Under the pieces are notes generated by a model. It had not been told where the DNA came from and ran no database searches. It saw nothing but the letters and a program-made list of their open reading frames with translations. Below are positions 25,457 through 33,934 of a stretch of DNA of 54,727 nucleotides, in pieces (position 1 is the first letter of the stretch; every line of letters begins with the position of its first letter). The translations under genes were made by a program, and so were the position numbers. The DNA comes from Flavobacteriaceae bacterium UBA7684 (GTDB lineage Bacteria; Bacteroidota; Bacteroidia; Flavobacteriales; Flavobacteriaceae), in the NCBI GenBank assembly GCA_002482885.1, contig DLGW01000006.1, forward strand, positions 1-54,727, written 5' to 3'.

Positions 25457-27007
25457 TTATTTAGGATTAAAAACTGCAAAAGGAATAATCATTTCTTCCA
25501 TGGAAATTCCCCCGTGCTGATAAGTATCTTTATAATAACTCACATAATGATTGTAGTTGTTTACATACGCCAAAAACAAATCGCGTTTGGCAAAAATATA
25601 AGAACTACTCATGTTAATAGTTGGTAACTGAATTTCGCGGGGATCTTTAACGCAATACACATCTTTTTGTTCAAAAGTTAAGCTCTTACCTGTTTTATAA
25701 CGCAAATTTAAACTGGTGTTTCGGTCGCCAATTACCTTGGAAGGATTTTTAACATTAATGGTTCCGTGATCGGTGGTAATAATTAGTTTGAAACCTAATT
25801 GTTGTGCTTCTTGAATAATTTCTAACAAAGGAGAATTTTTAAACCAGCTTAAAGTTAACGAACGATAAGACTTGTCGTTAGAAGCCAACTCCTTTACCAC
25901 ATCCATTTCGGTTTTAGCATGCGAAATCATATCCACAAAATTATACACCACCGCAACCAGCTTGTTTTCTTTTAAAGATTTAAAGCTTTCCGCTAATTTT
26001 TTACCCGATTTAAAGGTGGTAATTTTGTGGTATTCGTGCTTAATATTTAAGCCCAAACGCTTTAATTGTTCCGTCATAAACTCCCCCTCGAATAAATTTT
26101 TACCTCCTTCATCGGTATCATTCTTCCAATACTGCGGATATTTCTTTTCCATTTCTAACGGAGTTAAGCCCGAAAAAATAGCATTTCTGGCATATTGCGT
26201 TGCCGAAGGTAAAATGGAAAAATAAGCGGTTTCTTGTTCCAGTTTATAATAATTATTCACCACGCCTTCCAACAAACGCCATTGATCGTAACGCAAATTA
26301 TCAATCACTACAAACAACACATTTTTATCTTTTTTAAGCTCTGGAACTACCAAATTCTTAAACAAAGTATGCGATAAAACGGGGTGATATTCATTAGTAT
26401 TGAACCACTTAGCATAATTTTTTTCAATGAATTTACCAAACTGCGCATTCGCCTCGGTTTTTTGGGATTCAATAATTTCAATCAATTGCGAATCATTAAT
26501 ATCATCCAACTCAATTTCCCAATACAAAAGTTTTTTATATAAATCAATCCAATCGTCAAAACTATTTACCATTGCTAAATCCATGGCAATTTTTCGAAAT
26601 TCTCGTTGGTAATCCATGGTGGTTTTTTCAGAAACCAATTTGTTATGCTCCAAGGCTTTTTTTAAACTCAATAAAATCTGATTCGGATTTACGGGTTTAA
26701 TCAAGTAGTCGGTAATCTTAGCTCCAATGGCAGATTCCATAATGTACTCTTCCTCGCTTTTGGTAATCATTATAATCGGAGTAGACGACTTTTTCTCTTT
26801 CATTTCCGAAAGCGTTTCCAAGCCACTCAAACCAGGCATGTTTTCATCCAAAAAAACAACGTCAAAACTTTCTTCTTCAAACAAATCAATCGCATCCCTA
26901 CCGTTATTACAAGTAGTTACCTGATAATTTCTTTTCTCTAAAAAAAGAATGTGTGGCTTTAATAAATCAATTTCATCATCTACCCACAAAATTTTTGTAC
27001 CCTCCAT
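25457..27007 (-). CDS. porX: T9SS response regulator PorX
   Basis: I start at ATG 27007 (MEGTKILWVDDE); the longer TTG-started form adds 14 unlikely residues. The 516-residue protein has a receiver domain (D10, D11, phospho-acceptor D54 in FLDENMPG, Thr in IMITKSEE, Lys in LIKPV). A PglZ domain of the alkaline phosphatase fold follows (VVIDNLRYDQWR, TTDHGTIN). PorX acts with the PorY kinase and SigP to control T9SS genes, and its PglZ part has phosphodiesterase activity on cyclic oligonucleotides in described homologues. It is the first gene of the block porX, tsaE, ald. Confidence 0.94.
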   Translation of the reverse strand: MEGTKILWVDDEIDLLKPHILFLEKRNYQVTTCNNGRDAIDLFEEESFDVVFLDENMPGLSGLETLSEMKEKKSSTPIIMITKSEEEYIMESAIGAKITDYLIKPVNPNQILLSLKKALEHNKLVSEKTTMDYQREFRKIAMDLAMVNSFDDWIDLYKKLLYWEIELDDINDSQLIEIIESQKTEANAQFGKFIEKNYAKWFNTNEYHPVLSHTLFKNLVVPELKKDKNVLFVVIDNLRYDQWRLLEGVVNNYYKLEQETAYFSILPSATQYARNAIFSGLTPLEMEKKYPQYWKNDTDEGGKNLFEGEFMTEQLKRLGLNIKHEYHKITTFKSGKKLAESFKSLKENKLVAVVYNFVDMISHAKTEMDVVKELASNDKSYRSLTLSWFKNSPLLEIIQEAQQLGFKLIITTDHGTINVKNPSKVIGDRNTSLNLRYKTGKSLTFEQKDVYCVKDPREIQLPTINMSSSYIFAKRDLFLAYVNNYNHYVSYYKDTYQHGGISMEEMIIPFAVFNPK

Positions 27008-27038
27008 AATTATTGAATTTTTACCTGTTGAATGAAAA

Positions 27039-27046
27039 CAAAAATA
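27039..27046 (-). promoter_or_regulatory. Predicted -7 box for porX
   Basis: TATTTTTG on the minus strand, a match to TAnnTTTG, 31 bases before the chosen porX start. Its position supports the start at 27007. Confidence 0.55.
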
Positions 27047-27100
27047 CATTTTTTAAACTATGCTAAACGACACCTTTGTAGTTTAACGAATAATTAATAT

Positions 27101-27175
27101 TTGGGCATTCCGGTTCGCCTACGGCTCACCGTCCTGTGTTCCGCCGTACACGGTACGCAGCTCCACCCAGTAATG
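27101..27175 (+). repeat. Dispersed element, family B, copy 3 (decayed)
   Basis: Begins TTTGGGCATTCCGGTTCGCC and stays GC-rich to about 27175, in contrast to the surrounding AT-rich DNA. It has the typical opening of family B but no clear closing block, so I take it as a decayed or rearranged copy. Confidence 0.5.
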
Positions 27176-27248
27176 CGAAAAATGTTAAAAATGTTTAATC
27201 CTACTAAAGCTAAAAATGTTTACCTTCATCCCATTAAAAACTAACTCC

Positions 27249-27704
27249 ATGCTTACGCCTAAAAAACTCAATTGGATGGTATTGTGGCAGCTTCCGTCAG
27301 CCTATTTGTGCGGAGTTAGAACCCATTTTTTAAATGAAAAATCTTGCACCGTTACCGTGCGTTTAAATCGAATCAATCAAAATCCATTTGGCTCCCTATA
27401 CTTTGCCGTTGAAACCATGGCAGCCGAACTGAGCACCGCCGCTTTATTATTATACCAAAACGAACAAAACACCACCAAAATAGCCATGTTGATTGCCGAA
27501 AACAAATGTGTTTTTAAGCAAAAAGCCATCGGAAAAATTAGTTTCACTTGCGATCAAGGAGACCAAGTAAAACAAATCATACAACAAGCTATTGCGTCCG
27601 GAGAAAGTCAAAAATTTTGGCTTCAAACCGAAGGCAAAAACGAAAACGGTGAAATCGTAGCCCTAATGGATTTTTTATGGAGCATAAAACCCAAACACAC
27701 ATGA
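27249..27704 (+). CDS. DUF4442 hotdog-fold protein
   Basis: I start at ATG 27249 (MLTPKKLNWMV, 151 residues). An earlier in-frame ATG at 27216 adds 11 residues (MFTFIPLKTNS) and cannot be excluded. The blocks NPFGSLYFAVETMAAELSTA and KQKAIGKISFTCDQGD are those of DUF4442, a thioesterase-like hotdog family. The usual thioesterase acid/His set is not obvious. It overlaps the next gene by ATGA, so both are co-translated. Confidence 0.82.
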   Translation: MLTPKKLNWMVLWQLPSAYLCGVRTHFLNEKSCTVTVRLNRINQNPFGSLYFAVETMAAELSTAALLLYQNEQNTTKIAMLIAENKCVFKQKAIGKISFTCDQGDQVKQIIQQAIASGESQKFWLQTEGKNENGEIVALMDFLWSIKPKHT

Positions 27705-28609
27705 AAGTATTAATTACAGGTAGTACCGGTTTAGTTGGTCAATCCATCATACAACAATTATTAGCGAAAGGACATTCGGTAAATTACCTAACCACTTCGC
27801 GCGATAAAATCAAAAGTCAAGAAAATTTAAATGGTTTTTACTGGAGTCACAATCAAGAATTAATCGACCCCCAATCCTTAATTGGAGTTGATGCGATTAT
27901 TCATTTAGCAGGTGCCAGCGTTGCCCAAAGATGGACCAAAAAATATAAAAAACAGATTATGTGTAGCCGAGTTCGGTCTGCCAAATTACTACTGAACACC
28001 CTTAAAAAACATCCTAATCAAGTAAAACAATTTATAAGCGCTTCCGCTATTGGCATATATCCTAGTAGTTTAACAGACACTTACACCGAAGATTATGAAG
28101 GAATCAATCCTGAATTTTTAGGAAAAGTAGTTAAACGTTGGGAAAAAGTAGCTTCCAAATTTAAAGAACTTTCTATTGCCGTTTGTAAAATCCGAATCGG
28201 TTTGGTTTTATCAGACAAAGGCGGTGCCTTACCCCAAATGGCAAAACCCATTCGTTTAGGATTGGGTTCGAGTTTTGGTTCGGGTAATCAATACCAATCT
28301 TGGATTCACCACGAAGATTTGGCTTCCTTATTCATTTATGCGTTGGAACATCAATGGCAAGGCACTTTTAATGCTGTAGCTCCTAATCCTGTAACTCAAA
28401 ATGCCCTTACCAAAACGATTGCCAACATTGTAAACAAACCTTTATGGTTACCCAACTTGCCCAAATTTATTATGCAATGGGTTTTAGGTGATATGCACAT
28501 TTTGTTATACGATAGCCAAAAAGTAAGCGCTGAAAAAGTATTGCAACAAGGCTTTACCTTTAAACACGAATTTATAGAAGAAGCCTTAAGGGATTTGTTG
28601 AAAAAGTAG
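27701..28609 (+). CDS. TIGR01777 NAD-dependent epimerase-like protein
   Basis: I start at ATG 27701 (MKVLITGSTGLVGQSI, 302 residues), which overlaps the DUF4442 stop as ATGA; the longer form from 27677 lies inside that gene. The cofactor loop is GSTGLVG. GVDAIIHLAGASVAQRWT, then ASAIGIYP and the C-terminal DUF1731-type region (LPNLPKFIMQWVLGDM) match TIGR01777 (YfcH-like). It is an extended SDR of unknown substrate. The classic YxxxK Tyr is shifted or absent, which is usual in this group. Confidence 0.87.
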   Translation: MKVLITGSTGLVGQSIIQQLLAKGHSVNYLTTSRDKIKSQENLNGFYWSHNQELIDPQSLIGVDAIIHLAGASVAQRWTKKYKKQIMCSRVRSAKLLLNTLKKHPNQVKQFISASAIGIYPSSLTDTYTEDYEGINPEFLGKVVKRWEKVASKFKELSIAVCKIRIGLVLSDKGGALPQMAKPIRLGLGSSFGSGNQYQSWIHHEDLASLFIYALEHQWQGTFNAVAPNPVTQNALTKTIANIVNKPLWLPNLPKFIMQWVLGDMHILLYDSQKVSAEKVLQQGFTFKHEFIEEALRDLLKK

Positions 28610-28610
28610 A

Positions 28611-28743
28611 ACCCGCATTAAGGATGGAAGCATTGTTGGAGCTCCTCTAAAACATAAAAAACTGTCCGCTTAAAGCGGGCAGTTTTTTATGTTTTAGAGA
28701 GCGACTGCGTACAGCCTGACCCGCCTAGGCGGGAATGCCCAAA
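28611..28743 (-). repeat. Dispersed element, family B, copy 4
   Basis: On the minus strand it opens TTTGGGCATTCCCGCCTAGG, continues CGGGTCAGGCTGTACGCAGTCGCTCT and a long hairpin (ACTGCCCGCTTTAAGCGGACAGT between AT-rich arms), and closes GAGGAGCTCCAACAATG, then CTTCCATCCTTAATGCGGG. The hairpin at ~28666-28687 is followed by a T run and would end transcription from both sides. Confidence 0.85.
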
Positions 28744-28929
28744 TTAATCTTTCACCCCTAATTTGGTTAAAATATCTTCCATTAAACACCATTTGGTAAT
28801 TGACGATTGCAACAAATTAGCGCCTACAAATGCGGTGAACCACAACCAATTTTGACTTACATAAATGGCTAACAACAAACTGATTAAAATAAATGAACCG
28901 GCTACAGCTCTGATGATTCTGTTTTTCAT
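28744..28929 (-). CDS. DUF2892 small membrane protein
   Basis: A 61-residue protein with two hydrophobic helices (VAGSFILISLLLAIYVS and LWFTAFVGANLLQSSIT) and KWCLMEDILTKLG at the end. This matches the DUF2892/YgaP-type inner membrane proteins, which often follow rhodanese or efflux genes. The Cys in KWCLME could be functional. It is the last gene of the efflux operon, starting 12 bases after the PII-like gene ends. Confidence 0.82.
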   Translation of the reverse strand: MKNRIIRAVAGSFILISLLLAIYVSQNWLWFTAFVGANLLQSSITKWCLMEDILTKLGVKD

Positions 28930-28941
28930 GTTTTTTGGTTT

Positions 28942-29247
28942 TTAGTTTGATTTTTCAACAGCTAACGACACCACATGTAAATGTGTTTGTTGGTGTTGTT
29001 GTGCGTTAAATTGTGCTACTTGTTCGAATACTTTTTGCACATTTTCTTTTTTTACAAAAGCGTAAAACAAAATGGATTCTGTTTCGGGATGCTCCGAAGC
29101 AAACCAATTATTTTCTATACTTTCGGTAGCACTACCCCGATGCCCTGTTATGTATTGGTAAGAGTAATGCAACACCTCGGACTTTTTAAGCAATTGCTTA
29201 ACATCTGCCTCGAATTCTACTATGGATGTGATGATTAATAATTTCAT
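28942..29247 (-). CDS. PII/CutA-like small protein
   Basis: A 101-residue soluble protein that starts KLLIITSIVEFEADVKQLLKK, then has YQYITGHRG and a C-terminal LHVVSLAVEKSN. The beta-alpha-beta spacing and length resemble PII/CutA/DUF3240-type ferredoxin-like folds. Small proteins of this kind often follow RND efflux pumps and may sense metal or nucleotide. The assignment is by pattern only. It sits between the RND pump and the DUF2892 gene on the same strand. Confidence 0.55.
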   Translation of the reverse strand: MKLLIITSIVEFEADVKQLLKKSEVLHYSYQYITGHRGSATESIENNWFASEHPETESILFYAFVKKENVQKVFEQVAQFNAQQHQQTHLHVVSLAVEKSN

Positions 29248-29272
29248 GTTTTTTGATTTTTTAAATTATTAT

Positions 29273-29447
29273 TTGGTGTTGGGTATTGGGTGTTGGGTAT
29301 TGGGTGTTGGGTATTGGGTGTTGGGTGTTAGGTTTTGGGTATTGGGTATTGGGTATTGGGTAATGAAATTAACCTTTCCAATTTTTAGCTAAAAGAATAT
29401 AATTCAAAAAACCTAAAACCTAAAACCCAAAACCCAGTACCCAGTAC
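29273..29447. repeat. G-rich tandem array with a complementary C-rich arm
   Basis: From 29273 to 29372 units of GGGTATT, GGGTGTT and GGGTTTT follow one another at least 13 times. At 29410-29447 the opposite pattern occurs (ACCTAAAACCCAAAACCC, then AGTACCCAGTACC). The two arms can pair in a long imperfect hairpin in the transcript between the RND pump gene and the PII-like gene. The array also has G-quadruplex character. Confidence 0.8.
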
Positions 29448-32400
29448 CTATTTCTCCCACTTCTTCCTTTCGGTAATATAATATATCAACGGCACTACGA
29501 TTAAAGTCAATAAAGTAGAAACTATCGCTCCTGCTACTAACGAGATGGCTAATCCTTGAAAAATCGGGTCGAATAAAATAATAGACGCTCCAATAACTAC
29601 GGCTCCTGTGGTTAATAAAATAGGCGTGGTTCTTACCGCTCCTGCTTCAATTATGGCTTGTTTAATGGGAATGCCTTCGTTTAATCTGATTTCTATAAAA
29701 TCAATCAGCAATACGGAGTTTCGAACCATTACTCCTGCCAAAGCAATCATTCCAATAAATGAAGTGGCAGTAAAATAAGCATCTAATAACCAATGCCCCA
29801 GTACAATTCCAACCAACGAAAGCGGTATAGCTACCATCATTACCATTGGGGTTTTAAAGTTTTGAAACCATCCTACGATTAACATATAAATCACTATGAT
29901 TACTACTAAAAAAGCGGCTCCTAAATCGCGGAATACTTCTAAAGTGATTTGCCATTCTCCGTCCCATTTTACGGTAAAGTCACTTTCGCTGGTGGGTTGT
30001 TCCATGTACAATTCATTGATTTTGTATCCTTTAGGCAATTCCATTTTTTGCAATTTTTCATTCATGCCTAAAATCGCATACACAGGGCTTTCCAACACGC
30101 CTGCCATATCTGCCAATACATACACCACTCTTTTTTGATCTTTTCGGTAAATAGTATTTTGTAAGGTGTCGGTTTTTACTTTTACCAAATCGCTTACGGG
30201 CACCACGTTGCCTTGGCTTCCTTTGATTTTTAAATTTTGAAGGTCTTGCAAGGAAGTTTTATCTTGATCGGCTAAAGAAAGTACAATACCTACTGGATTG
30301 TTGGAACGTTCATCATACAAATTGGAAACTGGCATTTCTCTTAACAAATAGGTTAGATTACCCACAACTTGTTGCGGTGCAATTCCGTTTAACATGGCTT
30401 TTTCTTTATCTACTTCTAGCTTGTATTCTACTTGTGGTGCTTCCACCATCCAATCGGCATCCACTACATCGGTGGTCGTTTCCAAAATCGTTTTTACCTG
30501 ATGCGCTACTTTGATTTGTTCTTGATAATCTGGTCCATAAACTTCGGCAACCAAAGTGGATAATACCGGTGGCCCTGGTGGAACCTCCACAATTTTTACA
30601 TTGGCTCCATATTTTTTGGCGATTTTTTGCACCTGCGGACGCACTACTTTGGCAATATCATGACTTTGTAAATCACGGTCTTCTTTGTGTAATAAATTCA
30701 CTTGAATGTCTGCCATATTACTTCCGCCTCGCATGTCGTAATGACGTACCAATCCATTAAAAGTGATCGGAGCCGAAGCGCCAATGTAATTTTGATAATC
30801 CACAACTTCGGGAATGGTCGATAAATATTGCGCAATTTCTTTAGTAACGGCTGCCGTTCTTTCTAACGTGGTACCTTCGGGCATGTCAATCACTACTTGA
30901 AACTCGTTTTTGTTGTCAAATGGCAACATTTTTACAGCTACCGATTTGGTGAAGAACATGGCTACGGAACCCAACAATAAGAAAATGGTAATGGCAAACA
31001 TGATGTTTCTTTTCACAGCATTGTCTAACAAAGGTTGCTCTACTTTTTTATAGATTCTATAAATCCAAGAGGTTTCTAAACCTTGTTCTTCTTTGTGCTC
31101 TTGCTCGTCTTTCTCGTGTAATAAATGATATCCCAAATAAGGTGTAACGGTTAAAGCGACAAACAACGATAATATCATGGCTATTGAAGCACCAATAGGC
31201 ATCGGACTCATGTAAGGCCCCATCATTCCTGATACAAAGGCCATCGGTAAAATGGCAGCAATTACCGTAAATGTGGCTAAAATGGTTGGATTTCCTACTT
31301 CGTTAATCGCATAAATAGCAGCTTGTTTAAAAGGCAATCGCTTCATTTTAAAATGGCGGTGCATGTTTTCGGCTATAATAATACTGTCGTCCACTACAAT
31401 TCCTACCACAAATACTAAAGCAAAAAGGGTGATTCGATTAAGTGTATAACCCAATAAATAGTAACTGAATAAAGTCAAAGCAAAGGTTAACGGAACTGAA
31501 AAGAATACTACTAATCCGCCTCTCCAACCCATGGCCAACATTACCAAAACAGTAACGGCAATAATGGCTACTCCTAAGTGCAACAGCAACTCTCCTACTT
31601 TGTGCGAGGCGGTTTCTCCGTAATTTCTGGAAACTTCTACATGCACATCCGATGGAATTACATTCGTTTTTAAGACTTCTACCCTTTCCAGAATTTTCTC
31701 TGAAATTTTCATCGCATCAGCACCTTTAACTTTCGCAATCGAAATGGTTACGGCAGGATATTCTGAATGGTGTTTTGCGAATTTTTCATTGGCTTTTCCA
31801 TACCCAAACGACACGTAATTTTTAGGCGTTTGTGGTCCATCTTGAATCGTCGCTACTTGTTTTAGATAAACAGGCATTTGTTGGTTTACGCCAATCACTA
31901 AATTTTCAACATCTTCCGAAGTAGATAAAAATTTACCCGTAGTAACTAAATATTCCGTGTCGTTTTGTACAAAACTACCTGACTGCGAACTACCGTTATT
32001 GGCTTGAATCATCTGCATAATGCTTAACGCATCTACTCCGTTTTCAGCCATTTTATCTTTATCTAACACCACTTTAAGTTCACGGGTTCTGCCTCCGATT
32101 TCTTTGGTGATGGCAACGTCTTTTACTTTTTCGATTTCAGAAGTGACTTCTTCGGCAATCTGACGCAATTGAAAATCATCATACTTTTCGCTCCATAAAG
32201 TCAATCCTAACATCGGCACATCATCAATGGAACGGGTTTTCACTAAGGGTTGATACACGCCTTGTGGAAACATGTGTTGGTGTTTCATCAACTCATCGTA
32301 CAATTTCACATACGAATCTTCGCTGTTTTCCCCCACATAAAACTGCACCACCATCATCGCCTGACCATTCATCGCCATGCTGTGAATGTGTTCTACTCCT

Positions 32401-32639
32401 TTGATGTTTCCAATCACTTTCTCGAGTGGTTTAATCACTCGGCTTTCTACTTCGCTCGGACTCGCTCCTGGATAACCCACCAACACATCTGCCATGGGCA
32501 CATTAATTTGGGGTTCTTCTTCGCGAGGAATTAAAAACGAACTATACGTACCAATAATCATCAGCGCCACCATTAATAAAATGGTTAACTTAGAATTGAT
32601 GAAAAAATGGGCTATTTTACCTGATATACCTTGTTGCAT
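29448..32639 (-). CDS. RND-family efflux pump, inner membrane subunit
   Basis: A 1063-residue protein of the AcrB/MMPL-type superfamily with 12 predicted helices in two halves and large periplasmic loops. The helix 4 motif reads GIVVDDSIIIAENMHRHF, with paired Asp typical of proton-driven multidrug (HAE1-type) pumps and unlike the DFG-type motif of heavy-metal pumps. The second half contains GVMVRNSVLLIDF. It works with the adaptor and the TolC protein encoded upstream to move substrates out of the cell. The substrate is unknown. Confidence 0.9.
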   Translation of the reverse strand: MQQGISGKIAHFFINSKLTILLMVALMIIGTYSSFLIPREEEPQINVPMADVLVGYPGASPSEVESRVIKPLEKVIGNIKGVEHIHSMAMNGQAMMVVQFYVGENSEDSYVKLYDELMKHQHMFPQGVYQPLVKTRSIDDVPMLGLTLWSEKYDDFQLRQIAEEVTSEIEKVKDVAITKEIGGRTRELKVVLDKDKMAENGVDALSIMQMIQANNGSSQSGSFVQNDTEYLVTTGKFLSTSEDVENLVIGVNQQMPVYLKQVATIQDGPQTPKNYVSFGYGKANEKFAKHHSEYPAVTISIAKVKGADAMKISEKILERVEVLKTNVIPSDVHVEVSRNYGETASHKVGELLLHLGVAIIAVTVLVMLAMGWRGGLVVFFSVPLTFALTLFSYYLLGYTLNRITLFALVFVVGIVVDDSIIIAENMHRHFKMKRLPFKQAAIYAINEVGNPTILATFTVIAAILPMAFVSGMMGPYMSPMPIGASIAMILSLFVALTVTPYLGYHLLHEKDEQEHKEEQGLETSWIYRIYKKVEQPLLDNAVKRNIMFAITIFLLLGSVAMFFTKSVAVKMLPFDNKNEFQVVIDMPEGTTLERTAAVTKEIAQYLSTIPEVVDYQNYIGASAPITFNGLVRHYDMRGGSNMADIQVNLLHKEDRDLQSHDIAKVVRPQVQKIAKKYGANVKIVEVPPGPPVLSTLVAEVYGPDYQEQIKVAHQVKTILETTTDVVDADWMVEAPQVEYKLEVDKEKAMLNGIAPQQVVGNLTYLLREMPVSNLYDERSNNPVGIVLSLADQDKTSLQDLQNLKIKGSQGNVVPVSDLVKVKTDTLQNTIYRKDQKRVVYVLADMAGVLESPVYAILGMNEKLQKMELPKGYKINELYMEQPTSESDFTVKWDGEWQITLEVFRDLGAAFLVVIIVIYMLIVGWFQNFKTPMVMMVAIPLSLVGIVLGHWLLDAYFTATSFIGMIALAGVMVRNSVLLIDFIEIRLNEGIPIKQAIIEAGAVRTTPILLTTGAVVIGASIILFDPIFQGLAISLVAGAIVSTLLTLIVVPLIYYITERKKWEK

Positions 32640-32764
32640 TTTCTTTTGATTTGAGATTCGAGATATTAGATTTGAGACTTTAGATTCTAGATATTAGATG
32701 TTAGATAATAGAATTTATACGTTGGATATTAGGGTACAATAATCTAAAATCTGATATCTAATAT
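32640..32764. repeat. Low-complexity inverted repeat in the efflux operon
   Basis: Runs of TTAGATATTAGATTTGAGA type (32655-32715) face AATCTAAAATCTGATATC, then TAATATCTAAAAC (32740-32772). The arms can pair in the mRNA between the adaptor and the pump gene. Confidence 0.6.
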
Positions 32765-33844
32765 CTAAAACCTCACTTTTGCTCCGTTATATAACTTTCC
32801 GTCTGCTGAAACGATGTATGGTTCGTCTGCTGATAAGCCCGATAATACTTCTACTTGGTTGCCGTAGATTTTTCCGATTCTGAGCCATCTTAAAATGGCG
32901 ACATTGCCACTTCCTACGGTGTAAATTCCGGTGAGTTGTCCTTGTTTTACCAAAGCACTTTCTGGAATTAATACTTTTTGAGAAGCATTTTCATTAGATT
33001 TTTTTGGAGATTCTACCGCAAAATGAACATTCACAAACATGCCCGATAAAACCGTATCGTCGGGATTGTCTAAATTCACTTTTACCAAATATTGACCTCC
33101 TGTATTTTTAGCCGACAAACTCACTTCAATTACTTTTCCTGAAAATTCTTTTTGTAAGGATTTTACCAAAACCATAGCTTTCATCCCACTTTGAATTTTA
33201 GTAATCTCACTTTCAGAAACCATCGCAGTAACTTGTTTACCCGAGCCACCTTCAAGAGTTACCAAAGGCATTCCTGGATTCGCCATGTCGCCTTCCTTCA
33301 CAAACGTATTGGTCACCACTCCGCTAAACGGTGCTTTAATTTGAGCATAAGCAAATTGAGCCGATACTTCGTTTTTCATTTGTTGAGCCGATTCTAAACC
33401 TGCTTGCGCCATTTCGTAACGGGTAGTCATATCGTCCAATTCTTTTTGTGAAGCACTATTTTGTTTGAACAATTGCATAAAACGCTCGTAATCTTTTTTA
33501 GCATTGGCATAAGCCGATGACGCTTGTTGAATCGCTGCGTCTACTTGTGCTTTTTTAGCCTGTAAATCGGTGCTGTTTACACTTACTAACAATTGTCCTT
33601 CGGTTACATTTTGCCCTGTTTTAACCGCCAGTTGTGTAACATAACCCATCATTCGGGTACTTACATTAGCGCTGTTTACCGATTCTATTTTACCACTGGC
33701 AGTAACACCATCCAAACCACCGCCAGAAGCACTGTTACTTACTTGAACGGTTATCGGATTCTCTGAAATTATAGTTTGTTTTTTATCGCCCGAGCAAGCC
33801 ATTACTAAAGCCACTGCGGATAAAAGGAGGATTGATTTATTCAT
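32765..33844 (-). CDS. RND periplasmic adaptor, lipoprotein
   Basis: A 359-residue membrane fusion protein. A lipoprotein signal (MNKSILLLSAVALVMAC, lipidation at Cys17) is followed by the barrel-sandwich half (VSTRMMGYVTQLAVKTGQNV), a coiled-coil hairpin at ~residues 80-140, the second lipoyl half (IKAPFSGVVTNTFVKEGDM) and a beta-barrel. It bridges the inner membrane pump and TolC. Second gene of the operon, 90 bases after tolC. Confidence 0.9.
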   Translation of the reverse strand: MNKSILLLSAVALVMACSGDKKQTIISENPITVQVSNSASGGGLDGVTASGKIESVNSANVSTRMMGYVTQLAVKTGQNVTEGQLLVSVNSTDLQAKKAQVDAAIQQASSAYANAKKDYERFMQLFKQNSASQKELDDMTTRYEMAQAGLESAQQMKNEVSAQFAYAQIKAPFSGVVTNTFVKEGDMANPGMPLVTLEGGSGKQVTAMVSESEITKIQSGMKAMVLVKSLQKEFSGKVIEVSLSAKNTGGQYLVKVNLDNPDDTVLSGMFVNVHFAVESPKKSNENASQKVLIPESALVKQGQLTGIYTVGSGNVAILRWLRIGKIYGNQVEVLSGLSADEPYIVSADGKLYNGAKVRF

Positions 33845-33934
33845 GATTTATTTGGATTTTATATTATAAAATTTGGTTTTAGGTGTTGGGTCTTGGGTTT
33901 TATTTGTTTAAGAATTGAAATTCACAATTCATAA
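33845..33934. repeat. Spacer with G-rich and inverted repeats in the efflux operon
   Basis: The spacer between the TolC and adaptor genes has GGTGTTGGGTCTTGGGTTTT at ~33883-33902 and a small inverted repeat GAATTG-N7-CAATTC at ~33912-33930. Same kind of sequence as the other two spacers of this operon. Confidence 0.5.

Noticed and set aside
29273..29372. Telomere-like G-rich repeat or replication structure
   Set aside because: The same short runs recur in other spacers of this AT-rich genome, and no telomere or origin gene is near. I keep it only as a repeat array.
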